DNA from: Zingiber officinale
Lineage: Eukaryota; Streptophyta; Magnoliopsida; Zingiberales; Zingiberaceae
Direction of reading: 5' to 3'
DNA: 64,000 bases
Assembly (NCBI RefSeq): GCF_018446385.1
Contig: NC_055996.1
Location: forward strand, 130,620,532 to 130,684,531
Under the pieces are notes generated by a model, which was not told where the DNA came from, did no database searches, and worked only from the letters and a program-made list of their open reading frames with translations. Position numbers and translations under genes: made by a program. Shown here piece by piece: positions 43,757 through 56,514 of the stretch (position 1 is its first letter; every line of letters begins with the position of its first letter).

Positions 43757-46165
43757 ATGAATAAAATTAATAAATCATTACATGAGATAATGAGCATGTT
43801 GAAAATTGCTGAACTCAATTTTAAGAAGGCAAAGCCTAGTATCATTTTGATGGTACCAAAGGGCAAAGGCAAGTGGAAGCCTAAAGGTAAGGGTAAGACC
43901 CAAGTCAAAGGTAAGGGCAAGACTCATGCATTGAAACCCAAAGATGAGATTGCTAAGGAAGGAACCTGCTTCCATTGCAGTGAGGCCGGACACTGAAAGA
44001 GGAACTGTAAGGTGTACCTAGAGGAACTAAAAAGGAAGAGAAGTGAGACTTCTGCCTCAAGTATATATGTTATAGAAGTCAATCTATTTATTTCTTCTTC
44101 ATGGGTATTAGATACCGGATGTGCATCTCACATTTATACTAATGTGCAAGGGATGAGAAATAATAGAGCATTGACAAAGGGCGAAGTGGACCTACGAGTA
44201 GACAATGGTGCAAGAATTGATGTTGTCGCTGTAGGAACATATTATTTATCTTTGCCCACTGGATTTGTTTTAAAACTAGAAGAGTGTAGTTATGTGTCTG
44301 CCTTAACTAAGAACATTATATTTATTTCTTGTTTAAACAAGAAGGGTTTTTCATTTATAATAAAGGACAAATGTTGTTCCGTTTATTTGAATGATATGTT
44401 CTACTGTAGTGCACCTCTAATAAATGGACTCTATGTTCTAGATTTTGAAAACCCAATCTATACCATAAATACCAAACCATTCAAGCCTAACGATTTGAAC
44501 CAAACATATTTCTGGCATTGTCGTTTGGGTCACATAAATGAGTCGCATATCCCAACTCCATAAGGATGGATTTTTGGACTCATTTGATTTTGAATCATAT
44601 GAGGTATGTGAATCTTGTTTTCAAGGCAAGATGACAAAAACTCCATTTAGTGGACATAGCGAAAGAGCTAATGACTTGCTAGGACTTATACATACTGATG
44701 TATGTGGCTTTTTCAGAATAGCAACCAAATGAGGCTATCATTACTTCATTACCTTTACTGATGATTTCAGTAGGTATGACTATGTGTATCTGATAAGACA
44801 CAAGTCAGAATCTTTTGAAAAGTTCAAAGAATTCAAGAATGAAGTACAAAACCAACTTGGAAAGAGTATTAAGATGCTTCGATCAGATCTAGGTGGGGAA
44901 TACCTTAGCCAAGAGTTTCATGATCATCTCCTTGAGTGTGGGATCATATCTCAACTCACTCCACTTGGAACACCACAATGGAATGGTGTATCAGAAAGGA
45001 GAAATCATACTTTATTAGATATGGTACGATCGATGATGAGTCATACAGATCTTCCTACTTCATTCTGGGGGCATGCTCTAGAGACAACCGCTTTCACACT
45101 TAACCGCATTCCATCTAAGGCTGTCATAAAGACACCATATACGATATGGACTGGGAAGAGTCCCAAGTTGTCTTTCACGAAGATTTGGGGTTGTGAGGTT
45201 TATGTTCGACGATAAGTCTCAAATAAAATAAGACCCAAATAAGACAAGTGTTATTTTGTAGGATATCCAAGGAAACAAAGGGATACTACTTTTATAATCC
45301 CACACAAGGCAAGATGTTTGTTGCCAAAATTGGTGTCTTTCTAGAAAGGGAATTTGATTCTAGAAAAACTAGTGGGAGTAAAGTCGATCTTGAAGAAATT
45401 CAAGATGCACAAACTAGCACTGACACCTTGATGGATCACAAGATGTTGTGGATCATGATGTTGTTACACCACAAGAAGTTGTGGAGCAACAACCTGTTCA
45501 AGTAGCACAAGCTCTACGCAGATCTGATAGGATCCGTCGTCAACCTAAGAGATATTTTTTTCTCCTGTCTGACAATGATGATATAGTGCTAGTTGGTCTC
45601 AATGAGCCTATATCTTATCAGGAAGTTATACAGGGCCCAGATTCTGAGAAATGGCTAGAGACCATGAGATCCGAAATAGAATCCATATACACTAACCAAG
45701 TATGGACTTTGGTTGATCCACTTGAAGGGATCAAACCTATTGGGTGTAAGTGGGTTTTCAAAATGAAGACTGGCATAGATGGACATGTGCATACCTATAA
45801 AGGTAGATTGGTGGCTAAAGGATTTAAGTAGATTCATGGTATAGACTATGATGAAACCTTTTCACCAGTTGCGATGCTAAAATCCATTCGGATCATGTTT
45901 GCTATTGCTGCTTATTATGATTATGAGATTTGGCAGATGGATGTCAAAACTATATTTCTTAATGAAAATCTACTCAAGGATGTATACATAACATAACCTG
46001 AGGGCTTTGTAGATCCAGAGTATGCTGGAAAGGTATGTAAGTTGCAATGATCTATATATGGATTAAAGCAAGATTCTAGAAGTTGGAATCTTCGATTCGA
46101 TGATGTGATCAAAGCATTTGGTTTCATTAAGACTAAAGATGAACCTTGTGTCTACAAGAAGATTA
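43757..46165 (+). pseudogene. Truncated copia gag-pol (element I)
   Basis: It begins in the gag C-terminus. A Lys/Gly-rich linker (KGKGKWKPKGKGKTQVKGKG) is followed by a zinc knuckle CFHCSEAGH(stop)KRNC, in which TGA at 43994 replaces a Trp codon. Then come protease WVLDTGCASHI, pre-integrase FWHCRLGHIN, integrase (HTDVCGFFR, SDLGGEYLSQEF, VSERRNHTLLDMV), and the first third of RT (CKWVFKMKTGIDG, QMDVKTIFLNENL). Further stops are at 44730, 45213, 45240, 45829, 45994 and 46048, with frameshifts near 44545, 45250 and 45440. The 5' LTR and gag start are missing at the junction 43752, and RT is cut before its YVDD motif at 46165 by LTR element E. It belongs to a copia lineage different from element A. 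Confidence 0.92.
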
Positions 46166-46329
46166 TGTTGGTACAATCGACCTCTAGGGTTTCAATGTTT
46201 GACAATATACCTAAGTTTGGTCAATTTGACCAAGGGTTGACCCAAACAAGACTTGATGTTTGGGAGAGAGAAATCTAGTCAGGACTAAATGACTAGCAAA
46301 GATAAGTCCTAACCAAAGGGTAGGCAAAG

Positions 46330-46640
46330 TGGAAGTCCTGGTGAGTAAAGCCAGGCCTTAGTGAGTGAAGCTAGGTGGTGGAAGTCTCGGTGAGTAAAGT
46401 CAGGTCCTAGTGAGTGAAGCTAGGTGGTGGAAGTCCCGGTGAGTGAAGTTAGGCCCTAGTGAGTGAAGCTAGTTAGTGGAAGTCTTGGTGAGTGAAGTCA
46501 GGCCCTAGTGAGTGAAGCTAGGTGGAGGAAGTCCTGGTGAGTGAAGCCAGACCCTAGTGAGTGATGCTAGGTGAAGAAAGTCCTGGTGAGTGAAGCCATG
46601 CAATAGAAGTCCTAGTGAGTGAAGCTAGGCAACCATAGGG
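46330..46640 (+). repeat. Tandem units AGTCCTGGTGAGTGAAGCCAGG in LTR E
   Basis: Around ten degenerate copies alternate between GGTGAGTGAAGCCAGG-like and TAGTGAGTGAAGCTAGG-like forms. Related units occur in LTR D (62540-62700), a different LTR family. Confidence 0.8.
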
Positions 46641-47201
46641 AGGTAACCCTAAGTTTATTATACTGTTTCATTGTGCTAACTCAGTGTTGCAGGAGAAGCC
46701 CAGACTGGTCGATGGGTTGATCGGATGTCTAGCACGAAGTCCAATTAGGTCGATGGGCTGACCTGATAGCTGGCACAAAGTCCAAATGGGTCGACGGGCT
46801 GACCGGACGTTTGGCAGGTAAGTTAAGGTAAGTCACTGGAGGAGAGTGACTGTGAGGGCGCATTCTCGAGAAGGGAACTTAGGCGCTGATCCAACTTAGA
46901 ACCATTTCAGAAATCTAAGTTGAGATATTGACTAGATTCCGATCTCGATGAGACGGAATCTAATTACTACTCATTTTCTTTAACTGTGCTAACTTTTGTT
47001 TTGCAGGGTAGTATAATTTTTATTTTGCCTCAGACTAACACTTTCTTGTAGGAAAAGGACCTTCTGAAGAAAGGTGGTCCGGGTGCCCGGAAGGGATCTG
47101 GGCGCCTGGAGTTGGACCAGGTGTCCGGAAGGCAAATTTTATCCCATCACACGTGGAGCTCACTGGTTGGCTGGGCTACATCATGATCCAAGCGCCCGGA
47201 G

Positions 47202-47218
47202 CCTCCTATATAAGGAGG
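47202..47218 (+). promoter_or_regulatory. TATA box of LTR E within a short palindrome
   Basis: CCTCCTATATAAGGAGG places TATATAAGG (47207) between complementary CCTCCT and AGGAGG arms. GGCGCC-type motifs lie 10-130 bp upstream. Confidence 0.6.
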
Positions 47219-47576
47219 GTGAGTCATGTAGCAAAGAACAACAATGACATCTGCTCTACTGCGCTGTGCTCCTGCGACACTACTTCTCCGACAACCTGTG
47301 GCTCAAGTTCTGTTTTACTGTTGTCGATATTGTTCATTTTTTTTTGTAGTTCTTGTACTCAAATTTGTAAATCTTTTACGAACTATTAGTGATTGTCCAA
47401 CGAAAGCACTCGACGAGTGTGAGTCTTAGAATAGGAGTTGACCAAGACTCTGAACCAAGTAAATTGGTTTGTATTATCATTGTTTTGTTTTCATCTTTCT
47501 GCTGCGTACTCGCTTAAAATTTCTCGATCGATATTCACCCCCCCACCTCCTCTATCGACTTTCACGATCCAACAAG

Positions 47577-47588
47577 TAGTATCAGAGC
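47577..47588 (+). other. Primer-binding site of element E
   Basis: TAGTATCAGAGC lies 2 nt after the LTR and differs by one base from the initiator-tRNA-Met complement. Confidence 0.75.
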
Positions 47589-47691
47589 AGGTACTGCTCT
47601 GAATTGGTATAACCACCAATCAGGCAAGGGGGTCTTTTAAAAAAGAAAAATTAGATATTATTTTTGATTAAAAAATATTCTTACACCTTTC

Positions 47692-50600
47692 CACTACTAG
47701 AAAAAACACTTTTTGAGACACAACAAAATATGTCTTAAATTGTAAATTTGGTGTCTCAAAATGTTTTTAAGACGGTGATGAGACGGTAATGTAGTCATCC
47801 CCAATACAGGCATCTCAAAAAAATATTGAGACAATTGTACTGTCTCAAATGCTATTTAAGATGGTGATAAGACAGTTGTTCAATTGTCTCAAAAATATTT
47901 AAGCCAGTTATTTTTTTGTCTCAAATATTATGTCTTATCTTGTGAAAAAACCAAAGACATTAAATTAAGATGGTAATATGTCATCTCAAATAGAAGTGAA
48001 GACAGTAAATTACTGTCCCTAATGTTTTGATTTGTTAATGCACTATTTGTGACAAAAATTAATAATCTTAAAAGAACATTTACTATACAAATTAATCTAG
48101 ATCAGATTTATTGAATTGTCATTTCAAAACAAAAGGAAAAACTCTCTTTATAAATTAAAAGCAATATACATAATATAAAATTCAAATATTTTTTAACTTA
48201 CAAGCTAGTCAGTACATAAGTTCCATGCCAACATTCATCCAATAATAGAAATATCTACATATTCATCATTAATTTGATAAGAAAAAAACTACTATTCCCA
48301 TGAAAGTTACACAAGAGAAAACCTAAAGAACAACTCCTCGTGATTTGGAGATAACTTCTATAATCCTTGTTCATCAGAATCCTGAACATAAAAAACTCTT
48401 ATTAGAGATTATAAAGATGATTTATAATATACACTGTTCAAAAAAATCAATAAACAAAACTTTTCAATAATAAATCTCATCAAATCCTCTTTCTTACAAC
48501 TATATATATATATAAATAAAACAAATAACCCAAGCAATCTAATCGAGCATTTATAGTTTCAACATCTTTCAGAGGCTACAACAAGTTTGCATGAAGTAGT
48601 CTAGTCCTGGAATGCACAAAAATTTAAGATGGGAGGAAGAAAAGGAAATATGAAGCATGACAGAAATATGCATGATTGCTCATATTTCATTTTAGAAAAC
48701 ACCAAACAAACTTTAAAAGTTGAAAAATTAACACTAATTTTTAAGCACTAATATTACATGTATTACATGTTAACCATCTAATATAAGTTAAACTGAATTT
48801 TTTCTTAATCTTTACAATTAAGAAGACAAAAAGAGCTAACTGAAAACATATTATACTACTAGATGTTAAGGTTGTACATGCACAAAAAGAACGATGGAGG
48901 AATAGAATGAAGTAACATGAATAATTTCAAATATTTGTAACTGTTATAACGATTCTTGCAATCACAACATGGGCAATAAATTCTGCTATCTTCAGTCTTG
49001 TCTTTGTAAGCTAACTCTAAAAATTTATCAACTTTTCTCTCCTATATTCTTCTGAATTCCTATTCTCCGAACGAATCCAACTTTTTTCCATATCACCGGT
49101 CTTTATCGAGGAACAGTTTACTAATAAAAATAATCATTTATAAAAGAAAAAGTAGTTCGCCATATTTATATATTTATGAAAAATAATCTATTTTGACAAT
49201 CATTTATAAAGAACAACACCTTTTCTAGAAGTTCTCTCCAATGTGATAAAGCTCTAACTTCAAAACTGTCGGTATTTAATGCATACAAACGAAATTGTAA
49301 AAAAATTAAATGTGCATCATGACATTAAAGGATTGACCACCCATCTTCAATTATAACGCAAAAATTCATCACTAGATCTAAAACCTTATTAATAGATTAT
49401 AAAAGTGAGTGTATGAGTGAATCTTGTAAAAGTATGTTTGCTTTGTTTGGTATTATACAGTAAGTAATAATCTTAAAATCGTTGGGTTCCCAAAAGTAAT
49501 TATATTAATTTTTTATTGAACATCTTAATTTCAATAGGATGGGGAACCCAAAATAGAAACAAAACTCGAACAACACGCTAAAACTTGTCAAATTTTGGAG
49601 TGGTGTGATTGATTTCCTATCACTCCCAGCATCACCAACAGACAATTTCCTCATTCTGACTTGTAATTTATCACAATTAAAATTAGACTAATTTTGCCAT
49701 CGCATCTAGAAATTTTTTCAACTAGTGTCTGCAACAAAATACTAATAAAATAAAATCAAAGACAATAAGAGATATATCATGTAAATTGATTTATCGGCGT
49801 GGCCTGATCGGGCAGATCACAGGGTGGGCATGACAGGGTGAGAAGAAGAAGATGAAGAAGGAGGAAGCAACGACAGAAGTAATGGTGGCAGCGGAATCCA
49901 CGGCGTCGGTGGAAGCGGCGCCGGTGGCGGAAGTGGCGACGGCAATAGCAGGGGGCGATGGTTGTGACAAGAGCAGCAACGAAGTGATTTAGGCTTAGGC
50001 GCGTGAGAAGAGAAGAGAAATTAGAATACAACGTTAATAAAAATTTACAACTTATAACTTAGTTTATAAATAAAATCAATTTTCTAAAATATACTAATTT
50101 AATTATATAATAAAATAAAATGTAATAAAAATTCATTTTAAATTTTTAAAAAATCTAAAAAATTCTATATAATCATATAAATTTATTTTCATATTAACTA
50201 TTAATTATATTATTATTATTTTCCTAAATAAATTTAATTAAATTAAATTTATACAAATCTAAAATGTATAACTTAGTTTTGATAAATAAAATTAATTTTC
50301 TAAAATATACTGATTTAAATATACAATATAATAAAAATTAATTTTAAATTTTTAAAAAAATCTAAAAAATTCTATATAATAATATAAATTTATTTTCACA
50401 TTAACTATTAATTATATTATTTTTATTTTCCTAAATAAATTTAATTAAATTAAATTTATACAAATTTAGAACTTATAACTTAATTTTGATAATAAAATTA
50501 ATTTTCTAAAATATACTAATTTAAATACATAATATAATAAAATATAATAAAAATTCATTTTAAATTTTAAAAAATCTAAAAAATTCTATATAATCATATA

Positions 50601-51314
50601 AATTTATTTTCATATTAACTATTAATTATATTATTTTTATTTTCCTAAATAAATTTAATTAAATTAAATTTTAATTAGTTTTAATTAATATCATCCTATA
50701 TATATATATTTAATAAATTTATTATTTATTCTTCTTATTATTATGTTATTTAGTGTTTAGGCATATCCTCAAAATTCTTAAATTAGAAATATGTTTTATT
50801 ATATCATTAAGTAATAAATTAAATATTTAATATGTTTTATTTTCATAATTCATAAATTATCAATAGTACCTAAACACAAATTATAAATTTTAAAAAAAAT
50901 TATTAAGTTAAATTTGAAAATATATTTTTCTATTTATTATTGTATAATAATTATATAATGCATATATATAAATCCGAGCTACGACCATTCCGTGAAATGA
51001 TATTGGACCTAGAATAGTAGAGTCCGTGACAGATATCGCAATTGTTCCGATAAATCATAATCAAGATAATTTGAGATAAATATTTTTTTTACTGTCTTAT
51101 TTGAATGTCTTATATAATTATATTTTCAACCGTCTTTATTAAGAGTTTTATTTAGTTGAATTTGAGACAAAAGCTTAAATACTATCTTAAATTTAATATC
51201 TCCATCTAAAATTTTGAGACATCTATTATTACTGTCTTAATTACGTAGTATTTGAGATGAATTTTGTCACCGTCTTTAAAATATTTGTCTCAAAAGCCTA
51301 GTTTTCTAGTAGTG
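47692..51314. mobile_element. Complete non-autonomous CACTA transposon (3.6 kb)
   Basis: The ends CACTACTAGAAAA and TTTTCTAGTAGTG are perfect inverted repeats, flanked by the 3-bp target duplication TTC (47689-47691 and 51315-51317). Subterminal regions carry many GAGACAATT/GTCTCAAA words in both orientations. No transposase or TNPA/TNPD-like protein is visible. 49790-49990 is a GC-rich block (GGCGGAAGTGGCGACGGCAA) with 62- and 84-aa minus ORFs of simple Ser/Thr/Ala or Arg/His composition, possibly a captured gene end but not recognised. It splits the leader of element E. Confidence 0.92.
50041..50700. repeat. A/T-rich tandem repeat, ~211-bp unit, three copies
   Basis: The landmarks TAACTTA(G/A)TTT and CTATTAATTATATTATT recur with ~211-bp spacing (for example about 50056, 50268 and 50477). 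It lies in the right half of the CACTA element. Confidence 0.85.
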
Positions 51315-51539
51315 TTCATTTTTTCCCTCCAAAAGTATTTTTAAAAAATTCATTTTCATTTTTTTCACCGTTGATTAGTGTTGACAAAATATCACGTTTA
51401 ACAAAATTTGTAATAATATTTTTTATTAATATTTTATTATTTTTAAAAAAAATTTATTTTTTTCACGCATATTTCTTTATCTCCCACATTACTTACCCTA
51501 AGACAAAGTCTTGGAAATTGTTTCTTGTCTATTTTTTTT

Positions 51540-52555
51540 TTTTTTGCAAATATACCAATGTCATTCAAGAAGGATGGAGCATCCACGAACCACCACCATA
51601 CGATCAAGAAGATTTCAACTACTGGAGGCGAGAAATGGAATGGTTCTTAGGAAGCCTAAATTTCGATAATGTGCTGATATTGAGAAAACCTTCTCGGGAT
51701 TCAAAATTGAATGAAAATGTAAGGAACTTATTTGTAATATTTTACCTAACAATGTTTTATGCAGACTAGAAAAGTATAAAAATGCACATGAACTTTGGAC
51801 CCAGTTGATCAAGCTACACAAGGAGTCGTTAGAGCTAGAGGATCAAGTCAAAATCAAATCTAGACTCAAGTCAAATCCAATAAAAAAACCTACTGAATTA
51901 GGGGTTGCACTCAAGGTTAGTAATATTTACCAAAATACCCCTGCTATAGTAGTTTAAAAAATATACATGTTAATTTGGATATTTTTAAAAATATACGTAA
52001 AAATAGTGCATTTGATAATACATGCAAAAATACCCCTAGGATATTATATGATAAAATAAATCTAATTAATTTAGAAAATTCAGAAAATCTGAAAATAATT
52101 AATAACCCTAAATATTCAAATGATAACCAAATCAATTTGAATGACTTTACCTCTAAGAAAAATTCAACTAATAATATTAAAAATATTACTTTACACAAAA
52201 CTTAAATAAATTAACAAATTCAGAAAAGTTAAATATTAAAAATTTAAATTCAAACTTAAATAAATCTGAAAATTCAAATGATAATGATGACAAGATCAAT
52301 ATTGATCTAGACAAAATTAATAAATTTATTAATAAATTATTTAATAATCTAGATAATATCAATCCAGAAAATCCTATCCAAACCCAATATAATTTAATTA
52401 ATAAAAAATTAAATTTTAAAGATAAGAGTAATCTAATAAATTCAACTAATCATATCAACTTAAAAGGCAAAGATAATCTAGAAAATTCAAAATTAACAAT
52501 TAATAAAAGGTTAAAAGATAAACCTTTAAAAGATAAATTCAAAAAATTTAATTAA
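51540..52555 (+). pseudogene. gag of element E with a long Asn/Lys-rich region
   Basis: After a leader, the frame encodes EPPPYDQEDFNYWRREMEWFL, the tryptophan-containing N-terminal gag motif of copia-type elements. After a frameshift near 51769 it gives KNAHELWTQLIKLHKESLELE. From about 51975 the product becomes Asn/Lys/Ile-rich (LINLENSENLKIINNP; one frameshift at about 52199; then INKFINKLFNNLDNINPE) and stops at TAA 52553-52555. There is no zinc knuckle and no pol, which suggests a gag-only, non-autonomous element similar in plan to element F. Downstream to 53171 is untranslated element sequence. Confidence 0.65.
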
Positions 52556-53171
52556 TTTAAATTTAAAAATTAATAAAAACTTAAACATTAAATACACACC
52601 TTCAAAGAAGGACAATTTGATCAATTTAATTAATTCAAAATTAAATTAAAACTTAAATTGACTTAATTAAAACTTAAATTGAATTAAAATTTAAATTAAC
52701 TTAAAACTTAAATTTAAATTACAAATTAAACATTAAATCTTAACTAAAACAAATCTTAATTATACAAAAAATATTAAAAGAAAAATCAATAATTTAGGGG
52801 AGGCTCCAAAAAATAGTTGGCACCTTCAAAAATAATCTACCCGACAGGGTAACTAAAAATAACCTATCCAGTACGGTAATTAGGACTAGTTAAAAAGGGA
52901 CAAAAGTTTAACTTGAACTACGGTATTGGTGAAGTTTTGAATGATAGTACGTTAGGAAAACTTGTCTATGCATGTCTAGGAAGATATTGTTTCAACCCGG
53001 TGCATTTGGTTTAGTGGAAATAACCAAAGCTACCCCTTACGGATTCTAACTAGTTAGACCAAGATTTTGTACTAAGTTCAGTGGATAGGACTATTTGAAA
53101 AATCTCGAAGGCATGGTTACTCTAATAATGTCAAAGTGACTCATCATAGAGCATAAGTTTATCCAGAGAAT
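52556..53171 (+). other. Untranslated interior of element E
   Basis: A-rich sequence, then a mixed stretch (CTACCCGACAGGGTAACT and similar), with no coding pattern. It ends where the antisense chromovirus LTR starts. Confidence 0.5.
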
Positions 53172-54778
53172 GTGTCACACCCCGGGGGAGCCTCTGCCAG
53201 AAGAAATTTCGGCAGCATCTCCCCTGTACGGGTGACAATCTGAAACTTTCTACAATGCCCTCAGGGCCACATATATATTGACCAACATGGCTGAAACAAC
53301 AACAATAAATAATAAGCAATCACCACGCAGTTTAATAGTAAAACTAAACAAATACAACGATAAGGAAAACCAAGTCAAAAATCCTACGCAACTACACCCA
53401 TAAAGCTCAAAACCGATATCCTACTCCACTACACCCATAAAACACAAATCACAACGATCTCACCTCTTCTGCCCTCCAGGCAGGCATGTAGCAAAAAAAA
53501 CATATCCAATAAAACTCATCGACAATAAAGATAACACATTATCCAAGTGTCAAAACTAGAACAAGTCTAAAAAGTACAATAAGAAAACCAAAAGATAAAA
53601 CACATCCTCGCGCTCTGCAGGGGACTAGCGACTGGAACTCCTCCGGACAGCCTCAACCTGAAAATAGTAAATATCCACGGGGTGAGTCAACTCCTCAGCG
53701 GGTAACTACTGATATACATAATAAAGTAAATAACAACTAGCACTAATCATGCGTACAGTCTCCTGATATAAGAATGATAAATGCAACTGAAATAAACAGG
53801 AGAAAATTGTACTAATCAGGACTTTGTGTATGGATAATCAATCGAGAAGTATAGGAATCCTGTATGCATGTCAAACAAATGCATCCATCCAAAATGCAGC
53901 ACACAAGTGCAGCAAACACAAGCAATAAATGTATCAATGCGTATGATGCCAATGACATGTCCTGGTCACCCCTATTCTCCAGTCAGTCGTCTCACACATG
54001 AAGGTAAGACCGAGTGGGTAGGACTGTGACAACTGTGCACTTTGCCATCACTGCTCCTGATGAGTGACCGAGTGGACGGGATGCTGTCGGAGTACACCTA
54101 TCCTCCTACCCCAAATCATAAGTGGGGGAGCGCATGCTCTCATCTCCCTAAGACAATCCAGAGGAGGGATCCCTGACGTGCTACCACGTTGCGTCACGCT
54201 ACCCATGAGTGGACCAGCGGAGCACTGATAGAATAAACTGCCACACACCCTGCCTGATATACCACTAACCCATGAGTGGTTGTGTGTGCAGATCCATGAA
54301 ACTGACGATGAGCTCAACAATAATGGGGCTACCAATCGCATAACATGTAATCATGCAAGATGGTGCATGATACTAAGCATGAGAATATCTTGAACTTATC
54401 CATCTCTACATAATGTGTACCATAGGACAAAGAATCAAATCAAAGGTCTAGGTACACAGATTAGATAAGGTATAAAAACCTAGGTCCTGAACATAATGAA
54501 ACATGGTTATGTCACTACCCCTATAAACATGTATAATCAGGTAGGTACTAACATGAAGTGCATAACAAGTAAACAAAACAAGCATGTAACAAGTATCGGT
54601 TAGTGACCAACCGATGCAGATAAGAAACATAATCATTACTATTTGTTAAAAATATTACTATGCATATCAAATGACATATCTAAAACGATAAGTCAAAGTA
54701 CCCGCCTCCAATAAGAAAAGTCCAAACCGGTCCAAATCCGACGTCGAGATACTCGTCTTGCGTTAAAGTCCTGTGTCA

Positions 54779-54823
<45 letters not shown>

Positions 54824-56010
54824 TCAATGAAATAGCTAAATAAAATCTCTAACACTAAATTAGGGCAAAACCCTAATCAAACCATTAGATTAATTCCAAA
54901 CCTAATCCATTTACACATAAACAACTTAAACTTAAATAAATTTCTGTACTATTCATTTCTTATCCTTTCCTAGCTTCAATTAAGTGTACGCTACAACAAG
55001 AGAAACAATTTCTCTATACCTTACCTCAATTCACAGCCGTTGTTGCTACACCGTTAGGGGTTGTTTTGCTGCTGGAAATACCAGGAGACACCACAGCTCT
55101 TTCCGGACACCTCTTCATTGCCCGGATCCAAAAGGAAGCACCCAATCAACACAATACTGAGATGAGATACACAAATCACCACTAGGAAGGGTACCTACCT
55201 CCAAGATCACCACGACCAGAGAGGAAAAAGAAAGAATCAGCCACCGTGCTAGGGCATAGAGGAGGTCGGGAGATGATGGAGAGAAATCGGCTGACGACTG
55301 GTTCGCGTGAGGGTGGACAGCACCTGCGATCGGGAGATGACCGTGGCGTCTGGAGTGGGGCATCGGTTGAAGAGACAAAGAAGAAGGTCGGCGTTGAGCA
55401 GAGATCCGATGAAGAAGCACTAGCGGCGGCGGAATCGGGAGAAAGGTCGACGGTCGGCGTCGCTAGGGCACGGCTCAAGAAAAGTGCGCTGGATCTGCGC
55501 CTGCGCTAGGGTACCCACGCGGATGGTGGATCCGTGGAGTCGGAGGTGCCTGCGGTCGGGGGTTAGCGTCGGCATAAGAAGAGAAGAAGATGAAGATCCT
55601 CGGCTGGATCGGGAGAGAAAAGGGAAAGGGAACAGAGATCGGTAGTGGCGAGGAAGAGGAAGCGAAATAGAGGGGATCTGCAATGGCTTTAATCGCGAGG
55701 CGTGCGGTGACTTTGCGGTGCCGGTTGGGAAAGGGACAGTTAAGGCACGGGAGGAGACGGCGCGGGCGAGGCGTCGGGCACGCGGGGAGGAAACGAAGGA
55801 AACGACACGTGGGGAGAAAAGAAAAAGGAAAATATTAAAAGTAAAATAAAAAGAAAACCAAACTTTTCCTCGCTTAAATGGGTAGCCTAAACAGGCTTTC
55901 CCGGGGTCCAAATTTTATCCCCATAAACTCGTCCATACGGTCTCCGAAAAATTCCAGAAAAATTTCAAAAAATTCCCTTATCATTATTCGTCATTTTTCG
56001 ATATTTTACA
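53172..56010 (-). mobile_element. 3' LTR of a Ty3/gypsy chromovirus (Tekay-like), antisense, 2.84 kb
   Basis: On the minus strand it starts TGTAAAATATCG directly after a polypurine tract (AATGGGGGGAGAA, 56011-56024) and ends GGGGTGTGACA at 53172. TGTCACACCCC at the far edge and the pol relic next to it fit Tekay/Del-type elements. It contains a 40-bp (AT)n run at 54781-54820 and a GC-rich region at 55230-55800; the ORFs there on both strands are not conserved genes. Confidence 0.8.
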
Positions 56011-56121
56011 TTCTCCCCCCATTAATAAAAATTTGGTCCCTAAATTTCCTTTATCTACCATCAGCAAGTACTAATAACAGATCGAAAGTATAAATGCTGA
56101 ACGGAAAATAACCCACATCCC

Positions 56122-56510
56122 TCATGTGAAAAGGTGGGGTTATCGAGCTCGGATCGTATCCTCAAGCTCCCAGGTAGTCTCCTCGTCTGAATGATGCTGC
56201 CATCCGACTTTAACCAGTCAGATAGTCTTGTTCCGCAGCTGGCGCTCTTTCCGGTCCAAAATCCGTACCGGAACCTCCTCATAGGTAACATCAGGCTGAA
56301 TGGGAACTGAGATATCTGTCAGCAAATGTGTCGGGTCGGGTATGTATCTCCTCAGCATAGATACGTGGAATACGTCGTGGACGCCTGCCAGGGACGGTGG
56401 TAGTGCCAGACGATAACCTACCATTTCAATCCTCTTCAAAATCTAGAAAGGACCAATATACCGCGGAGCTAGCTTACCTCTGAGGTCAAATCTCTTCACC
56501 CCTTTCGTGG
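56122..56510 (-). pseudogene. Chromovirus pol C-terminus (integrase tail and chromodomain)
   Basis: The minus strand encodes KGVKRFDLRGKLAPRYIGPF, then RIEMVGYRLALPPSLAGVHDV, FHVSMLRRYIPDP and, as chromodomain, VPVRILDRKERQLRNKTI and LVKVGWQHHSDEETTWELED. Stops stand for Glu/Gln after YIGPF, for Arg after NKTI and for Tyr after RAR, and the normal end is at 56122. This is the module that directs integration of chromoviruses. The frame is cut at 56514 by an antisense LTR, so the rest of pol is not here. Confidence 0.88.
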
Positions 56511-56514
56511 GTGA

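Larger units (their letters stand above)
46166..47574 (+). mobile_element. 5' LTR of element E
   Basis: It starts TGTTGGTACAATCGACC inside the RT of element I (left target copy GATTA, 46161-46165) and ends TTTCACGATCCAACA, followed by a primer-binding site. It contains ~28-nt tandem units (46330-46640), a GGCGCC-rich promoter block and a TATA box. The 3' LTR is not found in the window; the interior is interrupted twice. Confidence 0.88.

Noticed and set aside
54781..54820. (AT)n microsatellite
   Set aside because: An ordinary simple repeat with no sign of function.
55115..55911. Several Ser/Arg-rich minus ORFs and one plus ORF in the GC-rich part of the chromovirus LTR
   Set aside because: Overlapping ORFs on both strands in a GC-rich LTR segment, without domain patterns.
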